Shown here one piece after another: positions 53,670 to 62,746 of a stretch of DNA of 64,000 nucleotides. The position numbers were made by a program, and so were the translations under genes. Location of the stretch: NCBI GenBank assembly GCA_951394045.1, contig OX595986.1, positions 124,001 to 188,000 on the forward strand. Reading direction: 5' to 3'. A model generated the notes under the pieces. It did no database searches. It saw nothing but the letters and a program-made list of their open reading frames with translations, and was not told the DNA's origin. This stretch comes from Nitzschia sp. DOCU1. Taxonomy: Eukaryota > Bacillariophyta > Bacillariophyceae > Bacillariales > Bacillariaceae. The stretch's first letter is position 1. The number at the start of each line of letters is the position of its first letter.

Positions 53670-55626
53670 TTTGAATAGTCAAAGATTGGCTTTTTCAGAA
53701 AATTATGAGACTACCTCAGTGTGACCTATCGGTATCTTCGGAGGAACTTGAGACCGAAGGTTTCCTACACCGGTAGGTGGGTATGCCCGATATGTCGCAC
53801 CTCTTGTCTGTTTCTGTTACGTAAGAGGTGACAAATCGCCTCTTTTAAGGTTTGACGTTCGACAAATCGCCTCTTTTTAAGGTTTGACGTTCGGCACTGA
53901 TCGTGGACTGGTAGATAGTCAGGCTCCAAAGAAAAGCCGAAAAGAGGCCGCATTAAGTGGTCAATTTGTCCTAGTAGGGTACAATTACTACCGACGTCAT
54001 TCCCGGGAACACCGATTAATAGGTCGGAAATGTTCGGCAAGAACACCTCAGAATTGCGGTGCGTTTCAACTATCGGAGTCGATCTCTTGAACTACTGGTA
54101 TTGCTCCTCTATTATCATACCATTCTCCAAATACCACTGTCGGTATGATAGTAGTCTTTCTTAACCCCACCCACTACCGGTAGAAAGTTCGACTTCGGCC
54201 GAACGCTACCACTACTGGTAGTAGTAGCAGTACCCCAGTTTCAGAGCTGCTCTGTTCTTGCTTCTTCGTCTACTACTACTTCTACTGGTAGGTACTACTG
54301 GTAGGTAGTAGTGGTGTAGCTCTCAACTGAGCAGCAGAGGTATTTCTCTTGCTGATAGCAGCAACGGCGGGATTGGAATTGCCGCAGATGATGAACCAAG
54401 AAGCTCCGGGCAACACCGGTTTGCAATGAGGATGGCAACGTGCCACAAATAGTCTACTCTGGATAGTCTTGGTACCCGGCAGTTTTGATGGTTAGGATTG
54501 GCCTCTTGATGTCGATCGCTCTGAAAGATGATAGTTCGCGTGCGAAGAACCACGAAGAATATCATAATTCGCCGACGTTGTTCTCCGAGCTTTTTTATAA
54601 CCCCGTGGCATTATTGCGTTTCAACGGGTCCAATAAGTGGTCGTCAGCAAGAACCATGGTTGGGCATGCCGACCTTGAATTGCGTTGAGCTTTGGCCAAC
54701 TACCGGTATTATGTTAGAGAAGTAAAAGAGAATATTTCGTTGTTGCAGTCCCGAATTCATGATATCCTACTACCAGTAGTCTCTTTTGATGCACCCAAGA
54801 GCAACATGATGATACACCGCCAATTTCTTTGTTATTGTAGTGCCTCTGCCTCCGGGGACACTTATTTTCCACCGAGTTCATTGCGCTATTCTCTTTGTAG
54901 AAACCTGGTGGTGGAATAGTAGGCGAAACGTCACGACACTTCTTCTGCGCATCCCGGAGATCAATAGTACTACGTCTCGCCGTGGTGGCGGTGATGATAC
55001 TACCGGTATGCTAGCAGTGGCCTCTGCTGCCTGGATAACGTGCAGCGAAAAAAGCGACAATCCACCGTGAACCCCCTACTTGCATGCCTTTTGCAGCACG
55101 GCGACCGCCGTGGTGGTCGACGACCAGAGCAGCACTTGAAAGAACCCCGCCCACCTATTCTAGATGCCATACTCCTCGTACTCCTATAGTACTAGTACTA
55201 CGAAAATGCTGAATGATTGTCCTCCCAATGCTTGTTCGAGCTAGTATAAGAGAGAGTTGTCAGAGTTAGGATAGGACGGGGTAATGATGTGATTTTAGTC
55301 TACCGCTCGAGACGCACGGCGTGCTTGTTTTGGTCAATTTTGCTGTCGCTATCGAGGTCGGCATCAAGTTTTCGGAATTGCCGAAGGTGAAACCATTGGC
55401 GCGCGCTCAATCTCACTCAACGGAACGATAACGGATTTTAGAGAGGTGCACGCGCAAACAAGCTTTGCTTCGTTTTCTGCAGTCTCCTGAGTGGATCGTT
55501 TTCATCCCACTACTGTCCTTGCTTCTGACTATGATATCGTTGCAGCGATAACGACGATAACAAGATCATCAACAATATCCGAAAGGTAGCGACATATTCT
55601 TCTAGCGTGATTAGCGCTCAGCGGTT
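53670..55626. other. Long intergenic region with palindrome-rich sequence
   Basis: 2 kb with no supported gene. It contains TACCGGTA at 54175, 54701 and 55001, several CTACTGGTAG-type palindromes (54205-54310) and a direct repeat ACAAATCGCCTCTTTT-AAGGTTTGACGTTCG at about 53830-53859 and 53861-53893. Confidence 0.5.
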
Positions 55627-58092
55627 ATGCGTTTTGCTGTTGATGTGCCGACGTCGACAACGACATGTCGTCAACGTCTTTCCTTTGCCCGATTTGCCGT
55701 AATCTTTTGTTGTCTGGTCACGCTGCAAACCCTCTTGGATAGTCAGCAACAGACCGCCAATATTGATCTCACCGATGACTATGCTATGGATGGGCCGCTC
55801 TTCATGACGGGGGGTGACAGCAGCGGTGATGATGACTACAATTCACTGGATGCCCCCAGACGAGCCTATCACGACCCGCCACTCAATTTATCATTAGAGG
55901 AATTATCAGCAACAACGCCTGGGAAAGAAACACTCGAAGAATTTCTAGCCGAAATGGTCCAGCTCCAACACGTCATGCCCCCCTTTCGATTCGGTCCTTC
56001 GTCGTCATTATCGTCGTCCTTGTTACTCCCACCCGTCTATTGGATCAATTTGGACTCGTCTGTAGATCGACGCAACGCCATGAAGAACATGTTTCAAGAT
56101 TTAGGCATCCCACTCGAGCAAACCTATCGAATATCGGCTGTCAATGTCGATCAAACCAAGGCCCTGTGGAACTCGACAAAGTTGCTCCTGTATCGTGACT
56201 TTAATTTACAAGATCAAGATGGCAAACCGTCCTATCTCAAACACGCCAAGAATATTTATGAATACCCTGAAACCGCCTGCTTACTATCGCATTTACAAGC
56301 TATCAAGCAAGCATATCAGCATGGTCATGACTTGGTACTGGTGTTGGAAGATGATGCTTTGTTATCGGATATGTTCGTACGACATTGGAACTCCTATCTA
56401 CAACAAGCGCCTTCAGAATGGAAGATCCTTCAGTTTGCAACAAACAATCGAGTTGTAGTACAGCAAGGTGCGAATCTATTGGATTATTTCATGGCCTGGC
56501 AGCCTTACCATTGGTCAACACGTGCGTACATGATTCGACGAGAGGGTATGGAACGGATTCTCAATGCTACGCTAGGGGTAAATGGTACGGTATGGGATAT
56601 TTCTTCCGCACCTGTGGTGGTAGCCGACGAAACGCTCTATTACTTGGCAAAGGACGCCTACACATCGGCAGGACTCTATGTAGATGCGGCGAGTGGATTC
56701 AATTCCACTATTCAATCGGCGAATGCTCATAGCAATTTGACAGCTATCATTGGCACAGGTGGATCGACCAATCTGGCAATCAAGGTTGGAACAAAACAAC
56801 AAAACCAGCAGCCATTTTCTTCATCGTCCATTTTGATACTGATGAATGTGCGACTGAAAAGTCTGAAAGAGATGGAAAATGAGTTGCGTTGGCTTTACGA
56901 AGACAATAATGCCGTTTGTCCACTTCATTCTACCTGTGAGTGGGACGTGTCTGTGGTCATGACAGATCCCAAACTCGAAGAACCCTTTCGTCGGGCCACA
57001 ATCGCCTTTCCGAAATCCATTCGCTTTCATGTTCGGATCTTTTTGGAAGCCTTCAACAAGTTTGCTTATTTGAAAACGCTCGTGCCCAGACTACAGAACT
57101 ATGATCGAATACTTTTCAAAGATAATGATCAACGTCTGACTGGCTTTCCATGGAGGACGTTTTGCAATCGCTCCGACAATGCCATTGTATCAGGTCCGCT
57201 CCGACAAAGTGTGGATGAAGCTCTCCTAAGTCATCATCAAGAAAACAAGCGTCAATACTTTCAATTCCATGCAGCCGAAGCCTGGACCGAAGATTGGGTT
57301 ACCCAATGGAGTGCTCGTTACTTTACCGATGTCGTCCCCATTGAAGTACCAATGTTGGAAATGTACTTTGTCCTGATGGATGGCAAGTTTGCACACTGGT
57401 TCTTTGATCGCATACTAACCCCCCATTTTTGCAATCAAACAAGTGCTTGGGGGCCCGATTTGATGTGGTGTCCAGCAGCAAAACAGTGGGATCCAGAGCG
57501 ACCCAGCTGTCTGCTGATCCCCGTCGTTTCGACGCATGAAGATACAAGGCAGATTGTCAAGAATGCTAGTACAGGCCATCACAATGCTGGCTTTGCTATG
57601 GTAGAAAAGTTTAAGGAGAACCCCGAATTTGAGGGATGGATGCGAGTCGCTTCCAATTGGACAAAATTGATTGGTGGCAAGAGACTCCATCAAATTGAGC
57701 AGTATTGCCGACTAGCGGTTGGTTTGCAAACGAAATTGGTAGTTGAGGAAATGATTCCGATCCCGTTTGACCTGCCCGCCTGTGCCGAAAAGATGTATAA
57801 TTTGGAAGGCGATCAGGTGGCACTCGCTGCCATCACAGCGGCCGGGAACGCCCAATCGTCCAATCACCGTGGTACCGCCACAAACCGTTATGGACGACGC
57901 GCCAAAGCAATGGCCTATCAGGGATTGGAAAAGAAAAGTGGCCGAAGTTTTGCCGACCAGGTCGTCCTGGTTGTGGTGCTTTATTTCTTGGGCATGGCAA
58001 GCTTTCTCCTGCGACGCGTAGATCCTACACCCACCAGGACGGGACCCAATGGCCCGGCTCGACCACCAACGATACAAGATCGATGGTTCTAG
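55627..58092 (+). CDS. GT25-type glycosyltransferase fused to a DUF707-like domain
   Basis: 821 residues, single exon. N-terminal membrane anchor about residues 18-38 (type II, Golgi). Residues about 135-350 match glycosyltransferase family 25: VYWINLDSSVDRR, a central TACLLSHLQAIKQA and LVLEDDALLSD (acidic motif at 240-243). Residues about 395-690 resemble DUF707/PF05212 proteins: ILFKDNDQRLTGFPWRTF, MLEMYFVLMDG, WGPDLMWC. A second hydrophobic helix lies near the C-terminus (about 776-798). It probably transfers sugars to protein or glycan in the secretory path; donor and acceptor are unknown. I infer bifunctionality from the domain order. Confidence 0.75.
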   Translation: MRFAVDVPTSTTTCRQRLSFARFAVIFCCLVTLQTLLDSQQQTANIDLTDDYAMDGPLFMTGGDSSGDDDYNSLDAPRRAYHDPPLNLSLEELSATTPGKETLEEFLAEMVQLQHVMPPFRFGPSSSLSSSLLLPPVYWINLDSSVDRRNAMKNMFQDLGIPLEQTYRISAVNVDQTKALWNSTKLLLYRDFNLQDQDGKPSYLKHAKNIYEYPETACLLSHLQAIKQAYQHGHDLVLVLEDDALLSDMFVRHWNSYLQQAPSEWKILQFATNNRVVVQQGANLLDYFMAWQPYHWSTRAYMIRREGMERILNATLGVNGTVWDISSAPVVVADETLYYLAKDAYTSAGLYVDAASGFNSTIQSANAHSNLTAIIGTGGSTNLAIKVGTKQQNQQPFSSSSILILMNVRLKSLKEMENELRWLYEDNNAVCPLHSTCEWDVSVVMTDPKLEEPFRRATIAFPKSIRFHVRIFLEAFNKFAYLKTLVPRLQNYDRILFKDNDQRLTGFPWRTFCNRSDNAIVSGPLRQSVDEALLSHHQENKRQYFQFHAAEAWTEDWVTQWSARYFTDVVPIEVPMLEMYFVLMDGKFAHWFFDRILTPHFCNQTSAWGPDLMWCPAAKQWDPERPSCLLIPVVSTHEDTRQIVKNASTGHHNAGFAMVEKFKENPEFEGWMRVASNWTKLIGGKRLHQIEQYCRLAVGLQTKLVVEEMIPIPFDLPACAEKMYNLEGDQVALAAITAAGNAQSSNHRGTATNRYGRRAKAMAYQGLEKKSGRSFADQVVLVVVLYFLGMASFLLRRVDPTPTRTGPNGPARPPTIQDRWF

Positions 58093-58149
58093 AGCTCTCT
58101 TCGTAGCAGCGCAACAAGTGACGGGTGGTTATATAGGTCATCGGAAGCA

Positions 58150-59173
58150 CAACGTCTCGAGGGAAACGCTGGATGAACTCATCAAGAACCTACTAGAGAC
58201 GGAAGGCTTTGATGTTCTTCGAACAAGCTCTCCAGAGAATTCCATGTTTGAGCTGGCGAGGTGGGCGGCACGAGTGTTGCAGGAAGCGCAGGGCGGTATA
58301 CTTCCGCCCCAAGTTCACCTATCAGGAATTCAAGGATTTGGTCAAGAAGATTCCGCCCCAAGTTGATTTTTCTCGATTGGCCAAAGATGCCATGCAAACT
58401 CGAAAGGCAGCGGCGCGAGAACGAGAACAGCAAGCGAATCGGATTGTGGTAGTTGAAGAGAAAGAACACGATGGAATGCTGCGGCCGGCGGTTTTGGACA
58501 CCAAGCTGAAAGGAATCGCCACCAAGAAAACCGCGTCGGCCGAAAACAAGTATTTGAAAGCTTCAAAGAAGTCGTCGGTGGCGGCGTCAGGGGCTCTGGT
58601 GGTCGATGCTGCAACTGCATCCTCGCAGAATTCTGACACAAGTGCTGACTATTCCAAGTGGAATGCGTGGACTGGGGACTAAGCAAGTCGGGGGCCAAGG
58701 CAACCTTGATTGAACGGTTACAAGGTCCGCGCCGACCTCGTGTCTTGATGGATCGTGAAGCCCAAAACCTGTACGCCCCGAAACGTCATGATGTTGGTGC
58801 AAATGCGTTGCTCGACGGTTTACTATTGGAGCAGTGCAAGCATGGTGCAGATCCGGATCCATCTTTCAAGGGTTGTACCAAAGACGAGCTCTAGGTCTTG
58901 GTAGAAGGACTCAAGATTACCAAGAATCCTTTTAGTGGGGGGACCACTCAGACAGGACCGTATTTGTACGACGGCTGGTCCAACTTGAGGTATCTAACTG
59001 GCGGTGACCCCCCTTTTGTTTGTCGCGTCAAGGGAGGACGCTACAAGCTCTCGACGTGTGGGCCGATTTCAGGAGTGCCAATAGCCAAGGCCGTGCACCG
59101 GTGGTGTCATGCCCACAACAAGTGTTCGTGTCAAGACTTGGGCTACGTCTACAGCAAAGACGATTGGAACTAG
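58150..59173 (+). pseudogene. Decayed gene with a SAP-like motif
   Basis: Coding-like sequence runs through three frame segments: to about 58300 (SRETLDELIKNLLETEGFDVL), 58300-58670 in another frame (FRPKFTYQEFKDLVKKIPPQ, Lys/Ala-rich helix), then back (WGLSKSGAKATLIERLQG, a SAP-type DNA-binding helix-loop-helix), interrupted by TAG at 58892-58894 and continuing (KITKNPFSGGTTQTGPYLYDGW...RWCHAHNKCSC) to a stop at 59173. Two frameshifts and one nonsense codon indicate a pseudogene or remnant of a repeat-encoded gene. Introns could explain one shift but not the stop. Confidence 0.5.
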
Positions 59174-59650
59174 TTTATTCCAGCATTGCTACTAAGTCTA
59201 CAAACTTGACTAGAGCAAAAATGAGATGGACCGAGGCTATCCTCGAATGCATTAAGAAAGGTAGATAGAACACTAGGACTCGTCCATAGCTTGGCAACGG
59301 ATTGTCACGTCGAGGTTAGAATGAGCACGGAAAACGCCTATACAACGCAACTAGTTTTAGCATAACTACTATTCATCGAACTTTTAGCTTCGTTTTCGTG
59401 CTCTCACACAAAAAGTTACTAAGCCCCACCGCTACGTCAAAGCAGTTCGATTTCGGAGGGGAAGGCCACAGCTGCTCCGCCCGGAGGAGAGCTCCCTCTA
59501 CCCACATACGGGAGGGAGATCCGCCTTGAGTTTGTGATAGCATCGCCTTTGTCAAAGTGGCACAACAAGGAATCTTAACTTCCAACACCGGGGGACGTTT
59601 GAATCTGGAACCCCAAACCAGAGTATTCCTTGTTGTGTGCACTTGACTCG
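59174..59650. other. Intergenic region with a 13-bp inverted repeat
   Basis: 477 bp. CACAACAAGGAAT at 59561-59573 is mirrored by its exact reverse complement at 59625-59637 with a 51-bp loop. No gene supported. Confidence 0.6.
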
Positions 59651-60071
59651 CTATCTAGGTAAGGTCTTGAGGGACAATATAATCATGGTATGAGAGACGG
59701 CACCAGCCGTAATAATTGTAGAGATGGCAAAACACCAGAAGCCTGCAAAAGGAGGAAAGAACGGGGGTATAAGTAGCACCGCGGGAGAGAAATATGAAAT
59801 AGGATCAAACGGCACCAGACAATGCGCACTTACCATGAAGACACCGAATACATGCACACAGACATCCAACCACACCACAACCGACCTGCAAAACAAAGAG
59901 AGGACTCAACTTTCCAACAACAGATCCGGCGAACAAAGTAACTTCGATTGCAAAGTGAAGCCTTTGCCGTCGCGCCAACGTCTTCGTTCTCGCCAATCTT
60001 CTCCCCATTCCATTGTAGACCGTCACAAGCAAAACCTCATCCGACGACATTCCCCAGCAATCCTCTTCCAT
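59651..60071 (-). CDS. Possible small membrane protein, spliced
   Basis: Model of 109 residues: exons 60071-59834 and 59742-59651; the 91-bp intron has strong sites (GTAAGT, TTTTGCAG) and keeps the frame (phase 1). It starts at MEEDCWGMSSDE, then a basic segment (RRLARTKTLARRQRL) and two hydrophobic stretches (FAIEVTLFAGSVVGK..., VGCGVVGCLCACI; FWCFAISTIITAGAV). The frame is protein-like upstream of the ATG (NDWTPSEKLASKG), so a 5' exon may exist. No family recognised. The support is splice geometry and composition only. Confidence 0.4.
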
Positions 60072-61715
60072 TCCCTTGGAGGCCAATTTTTCTGATGGAG
60101 TCCAATCATTGGGGTCATGGATGTCTGCGTTACCATGTTCGGGACTGGAACATGCCACAGCATCCACTCATCCGCCAACTTGCTGCATCCAACGTGGGAG
60201 GGGGGGTTCCGGGGTCAATGGTGTATCACTGGCTTTGCCCCCAGTGCCCCAAGCCATGCCGGTTGCCCCCCTTCCCACTCCTCTTCTTTCGGCTGTTACC
60301 TCACAAATTACATATATTTTTAGTAGCCAGGCGGGGATGTACCTTTCACACAAGGGAGATGAACGAGAACGCTTTTGGAGCCGTGGTCGGTAGTACTTGC
60401 AAAAGCTAAAATAGAAAGAGGACAATCTTGTGAGAACGAAAGAACACCAGCACAACAGCAAAGAACTCACCTCGAATCGAAAGCCCCTTCGTCAACAATC
60501 GTACGATCTTTCCCGGCGTGCTACCGCCCCATGCCACGAAACCGTGGGAGGATGCTACGATAGCTTTTAGGGTCCCACCCACGGGGACCCCAGGAAAGAT
60601 CGAACCACCTGGACTGCCGCCACCACAACAATCCACAGATCTGTTGAAAAGAAAGAGAGAAGAACAAAGACAGAACACGAGCGAGGATCGATCCCGGCGT
60701 GCTGCCGACGGCAGCTTTTAGGATCCCACCCATGGGGACCCCAGAACATTCTTTCAAACATTCAGGCGTGCTTTCCATCGGAGCTTTTGAGGTCCTATCC
60801 GTGAGGACCCGAGGACGTCATTTCCACAACTCAAAGAACTGCCGACTTTTCTGCGAGACAAACAGCAGCCGGTGGCGCCGCTGTAGAACTGTCATCTTCA
60901 TCATCGTCATGAAGTTCACGGCGATGATGAAGAAGGAGCGACGCAGATTGCTCCTTTCGCGGAAAAGTGACCGTGTTGGAGGGAAAAGTGAAGGATTTGT
61001 TGCAGGAAATTCCGAGATCCGAGCAGTTTCTGCCGTGGTTTGCGAGCAGTTTCGTGATGTTTCCCACGATGAAGCTTCCACGTTCGCTGAAGGCAATCCA
61101 CATTCATCATCACCCAGTTCGCTAAGTTGCCTCCAAGTCCACTCTAGCTTTGATTGTTGCGTCTAAAGACCACGTATCCATGTTGATTGCTGCATCATTG
61201 TTTCTCAATTGTCATCGAGTGGATGTTTTGTTTGTATGGGTCATCCAGCTGAAGAGCGTTCTCGCTGGAGGCGCGCTAACTACCTTGGATCGCGAAGGAT
61301 CCCTTTGTGTGTGTGTGCCGATGCCCGCGCGCTCACGTGATAAAAGTTCATGTGTTTCCGCGGCGGCTGGTCATGAAAGCACGTGCAATGCTTCTATGTA
61401 TTCACAAGAATTGGCATTTTGCCGGCCGTGAACGGACGGTCCTTCCATCCGTCCTCTCTATTGGCTATGAGTACTATCGTACCCCCGTGTACTGAACCTT
61501 TTGACATATGGCCCGCCGGTCTTCAATGTCGCACGCAACTAAAAATATGCCCCCATCACACAAAAAAGAACTGCTTCTATTCGGTACCTTAGTAGCAGTT
61601 TGAAGAAGAAAGATACGGCAATTTGGATCTTTCTGTTTTGGTCCTAGCCAAGATCTTGCCCGATCGAGAAAAGCCAGGTAGCTGCATTGTTTGCTTCTTG
61701 GATTGAATTTCAATA
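60072..61715. other. Region with triplicated degenerate unit and possible exons
   Basis: No gene is called with confidence. On the minus strand there are GT-AG pairs (for example donor GTGAGT near 60467, acceptor TTTTAG near 60410; acceptor TTTCAACAG near 60652) and open segments containing GVP-GG-LKA. The unit is repeated three times at about 60515-60598, 60693-60755 and 60763-60815. These may be exons of an unknown gene or repeat debris. Confidence 0.35.
60515..60815. repeat. Three degenerate copies of a 55-85-bp unit
   Basis: Each copy has GGCGTGCT, then AGCTTTTAGG-TCC(C/T)A, then CC(C/A)-GGGGACCC(C/G). Copies at about 60515-60598, 60693-60755 and 60763-60815; spacing is irregular. Confidence 0.6.
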
Positions 61716-62408
61716 ATGCTGAGAATCCTTATCCCTCTACTTTTGGGCAGTGCGACGGCCTTTGCCCCGTCCAAGTTGGCCGTCACGGTAGGTACATCGC
61801 CATTGAGAGTGAATGCAAGATGATTGTTATTTATTCCATAGGTCCACTCACAACTCCATATGATTCTATGATTTCTCTCATAGCGACCAGCATTTTCTCT
61901 CCGAGCATTTACAGATGCTGATGGTCTTGCCGCGAAACTTCTCGATGTTCCACTCACTGCGTCTCCTCCCCCACCGCCGCCGCCCGCTCCGGTTGCCGCC
62001 GTGGTCGAAGAAGTTCCCAAAATCGTCGAAAAGGCAGTGACGGTGAGTGAGCCAGTTGTGACTAGCATGCCAGAAGTGAGCATTCCGGCGGTGAGCTTGC
62101 CGGAAGTCTCGATGCCAGATATTGGAGGCTTGGATTTGCCCATCCCAATCATTGCTGGAGTTGCCGTGGCAGCGATTGCCGCAGCATTACTTCTGGGAGG
62201 TGGCGGCGGTGAAGACAGCGCAGCACCCGCTTCTTCCTCGCCCAAGCCGGCTCCGGCTAGTGTCGATATAAGCGTTCCGTATGATGCGGCTGCCATGTTG
62301 GAGTACGAAAAGGCAGGGAAGCCAGGGGACTTTGAGTCGTTCAAGGCCAAGTACTTGAAGGATGCTGTTGCCCAGGTTATTGCCAAGAAAAAGGCTCGTG
62401 GATCATAA
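61716..62408 (+). CDS. Plastid-targeted small membrane protein (hypothetical)
   Basis: 198 residues. Exons 61716-61787 and 61884-62408; 96-bp phase-0 intron (GTAGGT...CTCATAG). The N-terminus MLRILIPLLLGSATAFAPSK is a signal peptide ending in an ATA-F-AP site, the diatom bipartite plastid presequence with Phe at +1. Then a poly-Pro run, a Val/Pro/Glu-rich segment with repeated (M/L)PEVS units, a transmembrane helix (IPIIAGVAVAAIAAALLLGGG), a low-complexity Ser/Ala/Pro linker and a helical C-terminus (LEYEKAGKPGDFESFKAKYL). Function unknown; a thylakoid or envelope membrane location is inferred. Confidence 0.7.
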
Positions 62409-62746
62409 ACATTCGAGGTCGCTAATATCGTCCTTGGCCATTACAACAATCCGGAACCAAGAATGCGAAGGGGGCAGGCGAGAGATGCCAATTACAAGAT
62501 ACATCCATACTAGAGTCTACACACCCACATCGATTACGGCAAAGACTAAGGCCACAGAACAGACAAGACAAATGCGAATTAAATGAAAACCAGTAGACAA
62601 AAATTGGGTATAAATGCCAAGTGCAATATGATACAGTACTTTCATTGATGAACATGGCATCGATGACTAGTTAGTACCATTGCGTCAATGGTCCCTAACT
62701 AAGCATAGCTTACATGGGACATTGCCCGCATATTGGCTACCAAATA
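62409..62746. other. Intergenic region between convergent genes
   Basis: 338 bp of shared 3' flank. No feature supported. Confidence 0.5.

Noticed and set aside
61589..62386. 265-codon minus-strand open frame
   Set aside because: It is antisense to the plastid-targeted gene, whose presequence, intron and membrane helix are convincing. The GC-rich Pro/Ala tract of that gene explains the open antisense frame.
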